From the NCBI GenBank assembly GCA_024362935.1, contig JANCRA010000006.1, positions 34,651,924 through 34,715,923 of the forward strand: a DNA stretch of 64,000 nucleotides. The letters are read 5' to 3'. Under the pieces are notes generated by a model. The model made no database searches. It saw only the letters and a program-made list of their open reading frames with translations, and was not told where the DNA came from. The position numbers and the translations under genes were made by a program. This stretch comes from Setophaga petechia (Eukaryota > Chordata > Aves > Passeriformes > Parulidae). Positions 10,765-23,266 of the stretch are shown one piece after another; the stretch's first letter is position 1, and each line of letters opens with the position of its first letter.

Positions 10765-13700
10765 ATGTCCAATCCCTTTGAAGGAACATCCAAGACATAT
10801 GCCCAGGGAAAGAAGGATAACCAGGCTCAGAGGGGCCCTGCCTCTGGCCTGGTAGAGGCCAGGAAAAATCGTGTTTTCTTGTCTGTGTGGATTCGTTGGC
10901 CTGGCACATCGGAACCACAAGAGTATAAAGCTTTGGTTGATATTGGTGCACAATGTACATTAATTCCGTCGAGACATGTGGGGACGGAGTCTGTCTCCAT
11001 TGCCGGTGTGACAGGGGGATCCCAGGATTTCACTTTGGTGGAAGCTGATGTGAGCCTGACTGGGAATGAGTGGAAGAGACAATCTATTATGACTGGCCCA
11101 GAGGCCCCATGTATTCTGGGCATAAACTACCTTCAAAGTGGGTATTTCAAAGACCCAAAGGGACTCAGATGGGCATTTGGAATAGCTGCTGTAGAGACAG
11201 AGGGTATCAAGCAGTTGAACAGCTTGCCTGGACTGTCAGAAAACCCATCTGCAGTAGGACTCCTGAAGGTTGAAGAGCAACGAGTGCCAATTGCCACCTC
11301 AACAGTGCACCGCCAACAGTACCGAATGAATCGAAATGCTGTGATCCCCATCCACAAAATGATTGGTGAGCTGGAGAGCCAAGGGGTTGTCAGCAAGACC
11401 CACTCACCCTTCAACAGCCCCATTTGGCCTGTGCGTAAATCTGAAGGAGAATGGAGACTGGCAGTGGACTATCATGCATTGAATGAAGTGACTCCACCAC
11501 TGAGCGCTGCTGTGCCGGACATGCTGGAACTCCAGTACGAGCTGGAGTCCAAGGCAGCAAGGTGGTACGCCACTGTAGACATTGCCAATGCATTTTTCTC
11601 CATTCCTCTGGCAGCAGAATGCAGGCCTCAGTTTGCTTTCACCTGGAGAGGCGTGCAGTGCACCTGGAACCGACTGCCCCAGGGGTGGAAGCACAGCCCC
11701 ACCATCTGCCATGGGCTGATCCGGGCTGCACTGGAAAAGGGTGAGGCTCCAGAACACCTGCAATATATTGATGACATCATTGTGTGGGGGAAGACAGCAG
11801 CAGAAGTGTTTGAGAAAGGGGAGAAAATCATCCAGATTCTCCTAAAAGCTGGCTTTGCCATCAAGAAGAGCAAAGTCAAGAGACCTGCTCAAGAGATCCA
11901 GTTTCTGGGAGTGAAGTGGCAAGACGGACGGTGTCAGATTCCCACCGAAGTCATGAACAACATCACAGCAATGTCTCCACCATCTAGCAAGAAAGAAACA
12001 CAAGCTTTCCTAGGTGCCATAGGTTTTTGGAGGATGCATACTCCCGAATACAGTCAGATCATGAGCCCTCTCTACCTGGTCACCCGTAAGAAGAACACTT
12101 TCCACTGGGGCCCTGAGCAGCAACAAGCCTTTGCACAGATCAAGCAGGAGATTGCTCATGCAGTAGCCCTTGGCCCAGTCAGGACAGGACCAGAGGTGAA
12201 GAACGTGCTCTACTCTGCAGCCGGGAACCATGGCTTGTCCTGGAGCCTTTGGCAGAAGGTGCCTGGGGAGACTCGAGGCCGACCACTAGGATTTTGGAGT
12301 CGAAGCTACAGAGGGTCTGAAGCCAACTATACTCCTACAGAGAAAGAAATCTTGGCTGCCTATGAAGGAGTCCAGGCTGCCTCGGAAGTAATAGGGACTG
12401 AAGCACAACTCCTCCTGGCACCTCGATTACCAGTACTGGGGTGGATGTTCAAAGCGAAAGTTCCCTCTACGCACCATGCCACCAGTGCTACATGGAGCAA
12501 ATGGATTGCTGTTATCACACAGCGCGCCCGTATTGGAAAACTGAATCGCCCTGGGATTCTGGAAATAATTACAAACTGGCCAGAAGGTGAAAACTTTGGT
12601 CTCGCTGATGAAGGGGAACAAGAAGTGACACGGGCTGAAGAAGCTCCACCATACAACCAACTGCCAGCAGAGGATACAAAATACGCTCTCTTTACTGATG
12701 GTTCTTGCCGCATTGTGGGAATGAACCAGAAGTGGAAAGCAGCGGTATGGAGCCCCACACGACAGGTCGCAGAGGCCACTGAAGGAGAAGGTGGATCAAG
12801 CCAACTTGCTGAACTCAAAGCCGTTCAACTGGCCCTAGACATTGCTGAGAGAGAGAAGTGGCCAAAGCTCTACCTCTACACTGATTCATGGATGGTAGCC
12901 AATGCTCTGTGGGGATGGCTGGAGAGGTGGAAAGAGGCTAACTGGCAGCGTAGAGGAAAACCAATTTGGGCTGCTGAAGAGTGGAAAGACATTGCTAACA
13001 GGGTAGGGAAACTGCCTGTGAAGGTCCGCCATGTGGATGCCCATGTTCCCAAGAGTAGAGCTAATGAGGAGCACCAAAACAATGAGCAAGTAGATCAGGC
13101 TGCAAAAATAGAGGTGTCAAAGATAGATTTAGATTGGGAACATAAAGGAGAGTTATTCCTAGCTCGATGGGCCCATGATGCCTCAGGGCATCAGGGCAGG
13201 GATGCCACCTATAAGTGGGCACGAGACCGAGGGGTGGATCTAACCATGGACAGTATTTCTCAGGTTATCCATGACTGTGAGACGTGTGCTGCCATCAAGC
13301 AGGCCCAGCAAGTGAAACCCCTGTGTGGTGGGCGATGGTCCAAGTACAAGTATGGGGAGGCCTGGCAGATTGACTACATCACCCTGCCCCAGACATGCCA
13401 GGGCAAGCGCTACGTGCTGACCATGGTGGAAGCCACCACGGGATGGCTGGAGACCCACCCTGTGCCTCATGCTACGGCCCGGAACACCATCCTGGGCCTT
13501 GAAAAGCAAGTTCTGTGGAGACATGGTACCCCTGAGAGGATTGAGTCAGACAACGGGACTCATTTCAAGAACAGCCTTATCAACACCTGGGCTAGGGAAC
13601 ATGGCATTGAGTGGGTGTACCATATTCCCTACCATGCACCAACTGCAGGCAAAGTGGAGAGGTACAACGGACTGTTAAAAACCACCTTGAGAGCATTAGG

Positions 13701-13968
13701 TGGGAGATCTTTCAAAAACTGGTAGCAGCATCTGGCAAAAGCCACCTGGTTTGTTAACACCCGAGGCTCTACTAACCAAGTGGGCCCTGCCCAATCTGAG
13801 CCTTTGCATAGAGTAGATGGAGACAATGTCCCAGTGGTACATGCCTCGAATACAGACAAACCCATTTGTGGGGTTGTTTTTGCTCAGGGACCAGGTTTCA
13901 CATGGTGGATAATTCAAAAAGCTGGAAGAACACGATGTGTACCTCAGGGAGATATGATTGTTGGATAA
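10765..13968 (+). pseudogene. pol: ERVL-type pol (protease, reverse transcriptase, RNase H, integrase), one stop
   Basis: Long open stretch 10765-13725 in the same frame as gag; the frame continues to 13968 after a TAG at 13723. Domains in order: aspartic protease with D-I-G-A near 10939; reverse transcriptase with LPQGW and intact YIDD at 11764-11775; RNase H with TDGS and TDSW; zinc-binding N-terminal integrase; integrase core with D (QIDYI), D (ESDNG) and E (KVERYN). A C-terminal integrase segment follows the stop. Only the TAG is an obvious defect in pol. The protease lacks the usual T of DTGA (I instead), whose effect is unknown. Confidence 0.88.
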
Positions 13969-14123
13969 AACCTATGTGTAAATATCACTCTTTGCTGAAT
14001 GCTGAATGCTATTACCATTGTCTGTGTATAGCTGTATAATGGATGTATAATGCATGTATTTATAGAGTTAGAATTTATATTAGTTTTAGTACTAAGCAGA
14101 CGATATGGGGATAAGGGGTGGAA

Positions 14124-14791
14124 TGTCCTGGGTTGGCTGTATGATGCTTTTATCCCCAATCGTCTTGTTCTGTTCATGCTGAATAGTAAGTTTTGCACCT
14201 TTAAGACTTATTGCAGAGAGGGAAGGGAGAGAGAAAATGCAGGTTTTTTTCCTCCAGACGATGCTCTCACTCTCCCACATTCCTTCTCCTGGCCGGTGGT
14301 TGTTTGTCTGCAGACAGACGGCGGACAGAGCTCTTCTTTTGCTTTTTAGTTAGTGTCAGCTAGCTTGAGGCAAAGAAGTTCCCTGGACTGTGTTTTTTTT
14401 CCCTTTTCTTTGGACCTCTTGAAACCTGCTCTGGACTGAACACCCAGGGGAGCACCGGCAGCTCACATTTCTGGCCCACTGGGCCGGGCCTGGCCTGCGA
14501 CAATTCCAGCACCAGAGGGACTGATCAGAGACTGAGTGAGCTGCAACCTGGGGATGGGGTTTTTCCTCAGTTTGTCATCTCTTTTAGAGCGGCAAAGGGT
14601 CTCATTGTTTGATATTGTTTTAGGTTTATTGTTTAATAAACAGCTTTTTTCCACCTTTCTCCAAGGAGGTATTGTTTTTTTTCTCTCTATTTCCTCCCGG
14701 ACCAGTTGAGGGGGGGAGGGGCCAACTGGATCTCTTTTCTCACTGGAGCTACTTGGGGAATTCTTCCCCAAATTCACTTCAAACCTTGACA
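14124..14791 (+). repeat. 3' LTR of the ERVL-type element
   Basis: Starts TGTCCTGGGTTGG after a purine-rich run (GGGGATAAGGGGTGGA) that serves as polypurine tract. It carries AATAAACAG near 14634. The end at about 14791 (CTTGACA) is set by comparison with the 5' LTR and by the start of unrelated integrase sequence. Confidence 0.75.
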
Positions 14792-14796
14792 CACAT

Positions 14797-15171
14797 TCAC
14801 CCACAGGTCAAGCAGTCATTGAAAGAATACATCATACCCTGAAATCCCTTTTAGACAGACAAAAAAGGGGGGAGCCAGAGGCGATGCCTCACATGAAATT
14901 GAACATAGCATTGTATCTGTTGAATTTTCTTAATAGTTCGTCTTCAGAGCCCAATCCACCAATCTTGAGACATTTTTTAAACAGCTCTCAAGCAAAACTA
15001 AGAGAGAATCCTTTTGGTTTTGATCAGAAACCCAGAGACAAGACAGATAGAAAGTCCTTTCAAACTAATTACTTAGAGCAAGAGTTTTGCTTGTGTTTTC
15101 ACAGAGCAAAGTCTGAAGTGAGTGTCAGCACAGCACGTGAAGCCATTTCAGATGCAAGAAGAGAGCACTGA
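14797..15171 (+). pseudogene. Integrase C-terminal remnant of an alpharetrovirus/ERVK-type element
   Basis: The frame reads HSPTGQAVIERIHHTLKSLL, which matches the end of the catalytic core (S-P-T-G-Q, then the catalytic E) of alpha/beta-type integrases, followed by a basic tail. The open frame ends at 15171. Everything 5' of this point (LTR, gag, most of pol) is absent from this side of the ERVL element. Confidence 0.7.
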
Positions 15172-15280
15172 TCCCAGAAAGAGAGAGACAAGCACTCAGA
15201 CAGAAAAAGAAGTTCAAACTGCAAACAACTCAGAAGAAAAATAAAAGAACAACAACTTTGAGAAGCTTTCCTTTAAGATT

Positions 15281-16533
15281 TTGAGTGAAAAGATGGCAAT
15301 GATTTTTTACAAAGATGAAGTCATGAGCTTCATAATGCTCATGTGCCTCATCTCTTCATCTGTTGCTTTAAGCAACAAGAAAAATTTACCCGTAGATCAA
15401 CCAAAGATGAATGTTAGAGAAATTTTAGCCCAAGCAGCAAATTTAGATAATATCTGCCTGACGCACTCAAGGCCAGGGAGACCATTCTCAGCATGCATGG
15501 TTAGATTGCCAGTAGACGAGGAGCCAATTCCAAGACACCCTTCAGTTGAGATTTCGCAAGTCGTTAAAGATCCTGTGAATGAGTGGTGTGCTTGGACACA
15601 TCTTCTTCCTGTGGCTTCCACCAAACCTCAGGAATTGGAAATTTTCAGGTCCATGACAATGGAGCCATGCATGCAGTTTGAGATTCCAAATGTGACAAAA
15701 ATAAACAAAACTATTGATGTTACTCCAAATCATGAATCTTACAAAAATGCATCAGCTTGGTACAAACACACCGAGATGACAACCAGAGGGTCACTCCAAG
15801 TTCCAGTGCAATTGCCAGAAAGACTCTTTTTGATTTGTAAAGACAGAATTTAGCACAGCATTCCTGCAAATGCCAAGGGAGGTCCATGCAGCATTAGAAA
15901 ACTGTCAATGTTGTCACTAGATTCAAAATTGATAGGAGAACAAAAACAGAAAGAAAAAAGATCATTACAACACTACGATGTAGATTGTGATGACAACGTG
16001 TACACTTAAGACAAAGCAAAGAGAATTGCAACAGCAATTTTCTCACCTCAGACAGCCTCGGGAGTAGCCTTGACTCAACTAGGCTGCATAAGTTGCTGGT
16101 TGAGCAAACATACTCAATCCATCTCTGTTGCACTGAGTGACATGTTGAAAGACATAAGCAGTGTAAGAAAAGCAACTCTGCAAAACAGAGCGGCGATTGA
16201 TTATCTGTTGCTCGCTCATAGACATAGATGTGAAGAATTTGAGAGGATATACTACATGAATCTCTCTGACCATTCAAAGTCGATTCACAAAAATATTCAA
16301 AAGATAAAAGATAGCATAAAGAAGCTTAGAGAAATCACTGCGTCTTAGATTGATGATGTAGTTGAATTTTTTGCTCTTTCTCCTTTATGGAGAAAGTTTT
16401 TAAGAATAAGATTTTATATTTTAATAATTCTCCTAGTCCTCATGCTTTTCGTACCATGCATCATTTTATGTGTACAGCTTGTCATGAGTCGAATTGCAAA
16501 AGAAGTTTTTGTAGTACAAACAGAGGGGGGAGA
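15281..16533 (+). pseudogene. env: Alpharetrovirus-type env remnant
   Basis: An open part (15281-15853) has a signal-like hydrophobic stretch and several possible N-glycosylation sites. It stops early. The transmembrane subunit is then visible at about 16020-16350, with the immunosuppressive-type block LQNRAAIDYLLLAH. The cysteine pair that normally closes the CX6CC motif is replaced by YY here. A membrane anchor and cytoplasmic tail follow after a TAG near 16348. It is clearly decayed: early stop in the surface subunit, later stop, and lost cysteines. Confidence 0.8.
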
Positions 16534-17145
16534 TGTGGGAACTCAGCACATCACTCCAGATGTCCAGAGTCACCGAGGAAACCCTTGGGGGCTCGGAGCT
16601 CCTGGAATGTTGCCAGACATTCTTGGTGGCTCGACTTTGACCCTTCTAGGGATGTGTATGAAGACATGAGAATCACTAGAGTTTGAGTGGTGTAAAGATG
16701 ACACATTTACAGGGTGAAATATACATTTTAAGATTTTGGTACAGGAGAGTTATAGAGACAAGATGGAGGAATCGGGGTGTGTCTCATGCTTCTTCTTTCT
16801 TCTTCTTGTCGTCCATCTTCTGGGGTGATGCTGACACCTGGAGATTGGTTTGTAGTGAAGGTGCACTTGTTAACAAAGGTTAAAAGTATTAAGAATAAAA
16901 AGTAAATATGATGTACATGGTTTTTACTATAAAAAGACGCGACTGCCCTGTGAGTAGTCAGAGTGCCCTCAGCTACCTTGCTAGTCAGATCCCAGCTGGG
17001 CAGAGAGAAAATTTTATAGCTAAGAAATAATAAACAATCAGAAGACTGAAGTACCAAAGAGTCTGGACTTGTCCTTTGAAGCGCAAGCTGCTCCGAACCA
17101 TTCTACGCGTGTCCAAGCAGAGACAAGAGCCGAAACCAAACACCA
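16534..17145 (+). repeat. 3' LTR of the alpharetrovirus-type element
   Basis: Follows a polypurine tract (AGAGGGGGGAGA, to 16533) and starts TGTGGGAACTC. It has a TATA-like TATAAAAAG near 16930 and AATAAACAA near 17027, and ends near CAAACACCA. No 5' partner LTR was found on the other side of the ERVL element. Confidence 0.75.
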
Positions 17146-17159
17146 AGCCTCTGGGGATA

Positions 17160-17480
17160 ATTTGATTTCAGTTTCCAAATAATTTGTGGCTAATTTGACA
17201 GATTTCAGAAGTCTATTCAATGTGAATACACTATATTTTAAAAGACAGGGCACGGAAATATTTTTTAGATCCTGTAATTTATTTTCTTTTTACTGATAAT
17301 TCTTTGACATGTGCAATCTTCAACTGACACTGAATCCAAGTACCTCCTCATGCAGTTTTAATAGATATGAAAATCAAGACCCTTCATGGCTGACAATCAA
17401 TCAATCAGACTCTGTCCCTACCCCCACCCCACCATTTCCCCCATCCAAGCCCTGGCACTCAGAGCAGCCTTGTGCAAATC
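17160..17480 (+). repeat. Direct repeat A of olfactory-receptor type spacer
   Basis: Shares with 20180-20450 the blocks AATCAAGACCCTTCATGGCT, the following GACAATCAATCAGACT, and CATCCAAGCCCTGGCACT. Both copies lie in the spacer of an OR pseudogene, which suggests duplication of OR-cluster spacer DNA. Confidence 0.65.
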
Positions 17481-20179
17481 TCAGCTCCCTCCAGCCCAGG
17501 CTGCACCTGCAGCTTTCAGCTCCTTGGCTCCAACTCCCACCTGCTTTCCTTGGAGAAGGAACTGCCCGAGACACAGAGGGATGTTCATTTCTTGTCAGCC
17601 AACAAAGCCAAGGGAAGGCACAGCTCCATCAAATGCAAATGTCATTCCTCTGCTGGATATTAAATCCACTTTCCACAGCAGGCAGTCTCAGAGCAATGGA
17701 AAACACCTACTGTGCCCAGCACAGATCCCAAGGTCCCCCCAAACCCTCCCTGCCCCAATTCTGCCCAGATTTGTTCTTTGCACATGCGAGTCACAGGCTG
17801 AAGTCAGGAGCTCCCTCCATGCCCAGAGGGAGGAAAATTGAGAAAGGGGATGAAGAGCTCTCCTGTGCAGAGCCAAGCTCCAAGCGCCCCTGCAGTGGGA
17901 ACCACAAGTCATCAGGTTTGTGTCCTTTGGTCTAAGGGCCTGGTGACACTCAGAGGCACAGAAAGGTTTCTTGCCAACAAACACAAGTTGAACATTTGAA
18001 CAGTTTAAAAACCATCACAGCTCTTCCCTCAGCTCGCTGAGATGTCCCAGCAGCATCTGACATGTCCCCCATCTCCCAGGGATTTCTGTACAGGACCAGT
18101 TCTAGACAAAGATATAAGGAAAAAACCAATACCCTGATAAATATATTCCAATTTCAGAAATATTGGGCAACTTCTTGCAGCTCAAAGCATGAAACCAGTC
18201 AGTTGAGAGGTACTTGAATGACCAGAGAGGACCTAGAAGAGCAAATCTGGGAGCAGCAGGAAGGACATAGATCCATCTTCTCTAAATGAAGAGATGCCCT
18301 TAGACATGGCCATTTAACCAGGAGAGCTAGAAACACCTGACGGAAAAGAAAGATTAAATAATAGACTGAATATTGCTGACACAAGAAGAGGAGAAGATCA
18401 GTATTTCTTCTCCTTCTGCCATCAGTATACTTCCAGGAAATCCCTGTTCCTGATGGGAAAAGTTTAGTATTCCTTAAAAGTACTCAGATGACACAGATAA
18501 TAAAGATTTTTCTGTACATTGTCAAACAAACAAGTATTAAAACCTGTGCCCCTTTCCAGGTAGACATCAGTTATGTGCTCATGAAAAGGCAGTGCCACTT
18601 GTGCCCTGAGTGCCCAGCTGGGATTGGATCTCTCCGAGAGCACCTGAGGGACAGCAGAGCACCTTGCAAGCTGCAGGTCCCTGACAGCCCTGCAGGGCCC
18701 CCTTCCCATCAACATCTGCTCTGCTCCAATCTAAAGCAGGGCCCAGCACGGTGCCGGGATCATCAGAGAGCAGAGGCGTGTGCTGGAATTCAATGCCCTC
18801 CCCATCTCGCAGCAGCCCTGCATTTCCCTCCTGCAGCCTTGGTCTCCAGCACAGCCATGGAGGCTCTTTGGGCTCTGGACTGTTGCTGCAGCTGCCAAGG
18901 GCAGCTGAGCTCTGCCTTTGGCACAGTCAGGCCTGGCCAGCGCAGGCCATGCTCAGCAATTGCTTGTGTGTGCCTGGCCTTGCTGTCAGCCCCGGCAGCG
19001 GCTGCATGGCCCCTCTGTGGCCCTGTGCTGGCCCAGCCATGGTGGCCCAGCCCCTGTGCAGGCCCAGCCCAGGCCAGGAGCATTGCGGCTGGGAACGGCC
19101 CCTGTGCCGTGGTGCCCACAGCAGCCTTGGGGCTCTGTGCCCCATGGCCTCCCTGCTGGGCAGCCTCTGCCAGCTCCTGCAGAGCCCCTGGCACCTGTGG
19201 GGCTGCACAGACAGCCCTGCCCCGGGCTCTGCCAGCCTCTGGGCCAGCAGAAAGGCCGGCCAGGGCTGGCCATGGCCGGGAACAGGCCCTGAGCCCTGCA
19301 GGAGGATGGAGCTGGGCCACAGCCAAACTCAGCCCAGGCCAAAGCAGGGCTCATCATCCAGGGCTGCCAACATATGGGGACAGAGGCTGGCGCTGACAAA
19401 TGTCCTGGGCCCTCTCCCTGCTCTGTCCGTGCCACCAAGGGCACAGAGCAGCCTCCTCTCTGGGCCACTTGCCTGTTTGCAATGCCTTGCACAGGCGCTG
19501 GCCCTGCCCCACAAGGCCTGGCCTGAGTCCTGCCCCTGCACGCTCAGCCAGGCTGAGATGGACACGGCTGGTTTCTGGGCCGGGCTCTCTGAGCCCAGCC
19601 CAGCTCCCTGCAAGCTCTGCCAGCTGCCCTGAGCTCTGGGCAGCACCAAGGGCCTCTCCCCAGCCCAGCCCAGCCGGCTCTGGCCCCACAGCTCTGCTCA
19701 GCCCAGGCTGTTCTGGCCACTTGCCCCTACGGCCTCAGCCCCTGCCAAGGGCACAGCAGCAGCTGCAGCTGCCACAGGACTCAGCCCCAGCCATGGGGGA
19801 ACATGCCTGGCCAAGGCCAAAGGAGGCTCCCTGGCTGCCCTGCTCCCCTCGGGCTGAGGTGCTGAGAGCTCTGCAGCCCCTGCTGCCATCCCATCTGCCC
19901 AGGGCAGCACAAGAGCCCCGGCCTTGGGGCCCTCAAGGGCTGCTCCTGCTCCAGGCCCAGGGCCCATGCCAAAGCTGGGGCAGCCACAAAGCTGTGACCA
20001 TTTTTGTTCATTGCTGCTCTGATGGGGATGGATCCTCAGCCACTTGGAGGTTGCTGATGAATTTTACTTCTTCAGAGGTCTCTTCTTTCTTGCGCTCTTC
20101 AGTTCAGGAATTCTGTGAGAAAAACTCATCAACATCTGTTCAAAACATGCCAAAAAAAGTCCATGGGAATAATTGAAGT
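17481..20179. other. GC-rich spacer without a recognised gene
   Basis: Rich in short CAGCCC/TGGCC words, especially 18600-20000, which open many spurious frames on both strands. No domain, splice-phased exon or transposon end was recognised. Confidence 0.4.
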
Positions 20180-20450
20180 TTTGAATTCTTCTGTGGTTCA
20201 TTAGACAGATTTAAGAAGTGTATTTAAAGTGAATGTACTGTACTGAAAACAATGCAGAGAGAATTGTTTGTCCTGTTTTCTTTTCCTGTTTATAGATTGA
20301 TATCGGAAATGTCTAATTGATATTTCCCCCCAGCACCTACTAATGGAGTCTGAACAGATATAAAAATCAAGACCCTTCATGGCTGACAATCAATCAGACT
20401 TTGTCTCTACCCCCTCCCCACCATTTCCTTCATCCAAGCCCTGGCACTCC
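20180..20450 (+). repeat. Direct repeat B of olfactory-receptor type spacer
   Basis: Partner of 17160-17480 (see that entry); about 3 kb apart in the same orientation. Confidence 0.65.
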
Positions 20451-20454
20451 TACA

Positions 20455-20762
20455 GATCAGGAATGGTGTGGCCAGCAGCAGCAGGGCACTGATTCTTCCC
20501 CTGTGCTCAGCACTGGTTGGGCAGCACCTCGAGTGCAGTGTCCAGTTCTGGGCCCCCCCAATTTAGGAAGGACCTGGAGGGGCTGGAGCGTGTCCAGAGA
20601 ATGGCAACAAGGCTGGGGAGGGGTCTGGAGCACAAGTCCTGTGAGGAGTGGCTGAGGGAGCTGGGGTTGTTTATCCTGGAGAAGAGGAGGTGGTGTCAGG
20701 GCACTTGTTGGACTTGATGATCTCCAAGGTCTTTTCCAACCTTGCTGATTCTGGGATTCTCT
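20455..20762 (+). mobile_element. CR1 LINE, 5'-truncated 3' end
   Basis: Matches the familiar CR1 3' region: CTGGAGCGTGTCCAGAGAA, GGTCTGGAGCACAAGTCCT and GAGGAGTGGCTGAGGGAGCT, ending in the TGATGATCTCCAAGGTC block and an ATTCTGGGATTCT tail. CR1 is the dominant bird LINE and is usually 5'-truncated, as here. Confidence 0.9.
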
Positions 20763-22334
20763 GGAACCACCCCTGGAGCAGTTGCAGGATGAGCCCTGGG
20801 CCTCCTCTTCAGCAGCTCCAGCAGCCCAGGTCCCTCAGCTTCTCCTGCCAGCCCCAAACCCAATCCTGTCAGTCCTGCAGAGCCTATGCAGCTCCTCCTC
20901 ATTGCCCAGAACAGGGAGCCCCAGAGCCAGACACAGCAGCCCAGATGTGCCCCCCTGGCCTGGGGTGCCTCTGGCAAGTGAGGAGCAGGAGGCACTGCAG
21001 GAGTCTGCAGACAATTCCTGCAGCACTTGTAGGATGATCCTGCTCCCCAAGGGACGTTCCCATGGTGTCAGGTCAGGAACTGCAATGGGGAGTGGGGCCA
21101 GAGAGGAAAGGGCAAACAGGGATGGGCTGTTTGCAGGGGAGGGAAGAGGGCTGGGAAAGAACAAGAAATTTATACCAGGGAAGAGTAAAGAAAGCAAAGG
21201 TGAAGCCAAGAAAATGGTCAGGGCAGTTTGGGGGTGGCTGCCAGGCAGCCCTGGCTCTGAGCAACAGCGTCTGCAGTGGGACAGGAAACTCCCAGCTGAT
21301 GGGAACAAACTTTCTGGCTGAGTGCAGAGGCCAGGACAAAGCTGAGTGGTTTCCCTGGTGTCCCCCAGCCCTTGCTGGCCCCAGGGGCTGATGGCATTTG
21401 TGCTCCCTCAGGTTCATGTCGCCACAGCAACAGCATGGGGGTGCTCCCGCCTGCTGTGTGCAATGCAAACAGGGGCTGCTGAGCCAGTGCTGCCGTGTCT
21501 GTGACTGAAAGGATGGGGTACCTGTGTGAGCTGGGGGAGAGGCCAGGGCTGCAGAGGGGGGATGTTGTTGGCAGCTCCATCAGGACGCTCTGGGACGCTG
21601 CCCTGGGCTGTGCAGCGCACTGGGGATGGATCAGCCCCTGCTCTGCTGCTCCTTCCCCTCTGCCCCAGGGCCCTTACAGAGCCCCAGCCATGCTGTTTGC
21701 CCCCAGCCTGCCCACGGCCAGCCTGGGGCTGCTCACGGGGGTTTTCTGTGCTGAGTATTGGCCTGGCCGTGTTCTTGAGAGAGCCTGGGCAAGGAGCCTG
21801 GAGCCCCCAGGGCCTGGCCTGAGGCGTCAGCGCTGCCCCAGCAGTGCCCATGGCCTGTCCCTGCTGCAGCCCCAGCACTGCCATCCCCAGGGCTGTGCCC
21901 GGCCCCGAGAGCACTCAGGTCCTGCAGCAACACCAGGGCCACCAGGGCAGCAGGGCAGGGCCACGGCAGCAGCACTGGCAACACCAAGTGCTGCTGCTGC
22001 TGGGCACAGCTGCTGGGCCAGCACTGATCTGCCCCAGCTCTGCACACAGACATTGCTGCTGCAGCTCCAGAGAAGGCAACAAAAGGGCATCTCAGCAGAA
22101 AACTTTGCTGGGAGATCCTTTAGTTCCTTTAAAGCCCTCGAGAGTGCAGCCCCTCATTGACACAGTCTATGGCCATTGGGAAGATGGAGAGAAAAAAATG
22201 AGAAATTGCACAGACAATGACATTTCTTTGTGAGCAATATGGAACAAATAAAGAAAAGAAAGCAAAAAACTAAACCAACAAAAATATCAAAGATTATTTT
22301 TATTACAAAGAAATTGTAAAAACAGGCTAACAGT
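20763..22334. other. Spacer downstream of the OR pseudogene
   Basis: GC-rich CAG/CTG-word DNA. No gene recognised on either strand. Confidence 0.4.
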
Positions 22335-23266
22335 TTAATGTTCCTGTAAGCATCCCATCATCAGTCTCCACACTGAAGCTTTGAGCTGCTTGTTCCTCAG
22401 GCTGTAGATGAGGGGGTTCAGGGCTGGAAGCACCATTGAGTACAGAACTGACACTGCAAGATCCACGGATGGGGAGGACGTGGAGGGGGGCTTCAATTGA
22501 GCAAATATTCAAGTGCTGAGGAACAGGGAGAGCACGGCCAGGTGAGGGAGGCAGGTGGAAAAGGCATTTTGCCGTCCCTGCTCAGAGGGGTTTCTCAGCA
22601 CGGCCCTGAAGATCTGCACATAGGAGAAAACAATGAACACAAAACATCCGAGTCCTAAACATACACTGACAGCAATGAGCCCAAGTTCCCTGAGGTTAGG
22701 GTGTGAGCAGGAGAGCTTGAGGATCTGAGGGATTTCACAGAAGAACTGGCCCAGGGCATTGCCATGGCACAGAGGCAGGGAAAATGTATTGGCTGTGTGC
22801 AGCAGTGAATAGAGAAAGGCACTGGCCCAGGCAGCTGCTGCCATGTGGGCACAAGCTCTGCTGCCCAGGAGGGTCCCGTAGTGCAGGGGTTTGCAGATGG
22901 ACACGTAGCGGTCGTAGCACATGATTGTCAGGAGAAAAACCTCTGCTGAGATGAAGAACACAAAAAGAATAGTTGGACTGCACATCCAGTGTAGGAGATC
23001 TTCCTGGTGTCCCAGAGGGAATTGTGCATGGCTTTGGGGACAGTGGTGCAGATGGAGCCCAGGTCGCTGAGGGCCAGGTTGAGCAGGAAGAAGAACATGG
23101 GCGTGTGCAGGTGGTGGCCGCAGGCTACGGCGCTGATGATGAGGCCGTTGCCCAGGAGGGCAGCCAGGGAGATGCCCAGCAAGAGGCAGAAGTGCAGGAG
23201 CTGCAGCTGCCGCGTGTCTGCCAATGCCAGCAGGAGGAAGTGCCTGATGGAGCTGCTGTTGGACAT
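22335..23266 (-). pseudogene. Olfactory receptor pseudogene, OR14-like
   Basis: Class A seven-helix receptor of the expanded bird gamma-c (OR14-like) group. ATG at 23266 (MSNSSSIRHFLLL). An N-linked site and LLGNGLI (helix 1), HTPMFFFLLNLALSDL (helix 2), MCYDRYVSICKPLHYG (end of helix 3), FSTCLPHL (helix 6) and ALNPLIYSLRN (helix 7) are all visible. Two lesions are clear: the frame shifts at a short T run near 22965-22980, just before helix 3, and a TGA interrupts the segment after helix 6 (near 22510). The stop is at 22335. With both defects it cannot encode a full receptor. Single-exon structure and length are normal for the family. Confidence 0.9.

Larger units (their letters stand above)
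7712..14791 (+). mobile_element. ERVL-type endogenous retrovirus with two LTRs and no env
   Basis: The element consists of a 5' LTR, a lysine-type primer site, a leader ORF, gag and pol in one reading frame broken by five stop codons, and a 3' LTR. There is no env. The order and the pol type fit the class III (ERVL) elements common in birds. The two flanks do not share a target-site duplication, and the right flank runs straight into integrase sequence of another element. The copy has probably been rearranged after insertion. Confidence 0.85.

Noticed and set aside
18500..20170. Frames of 250-300 codons on both strands
   Set aside because: Low-complexity Pro/Ala/Gln/Leu products from CAG/CTG/GCC words, with no motif. 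Regarded as shadows.
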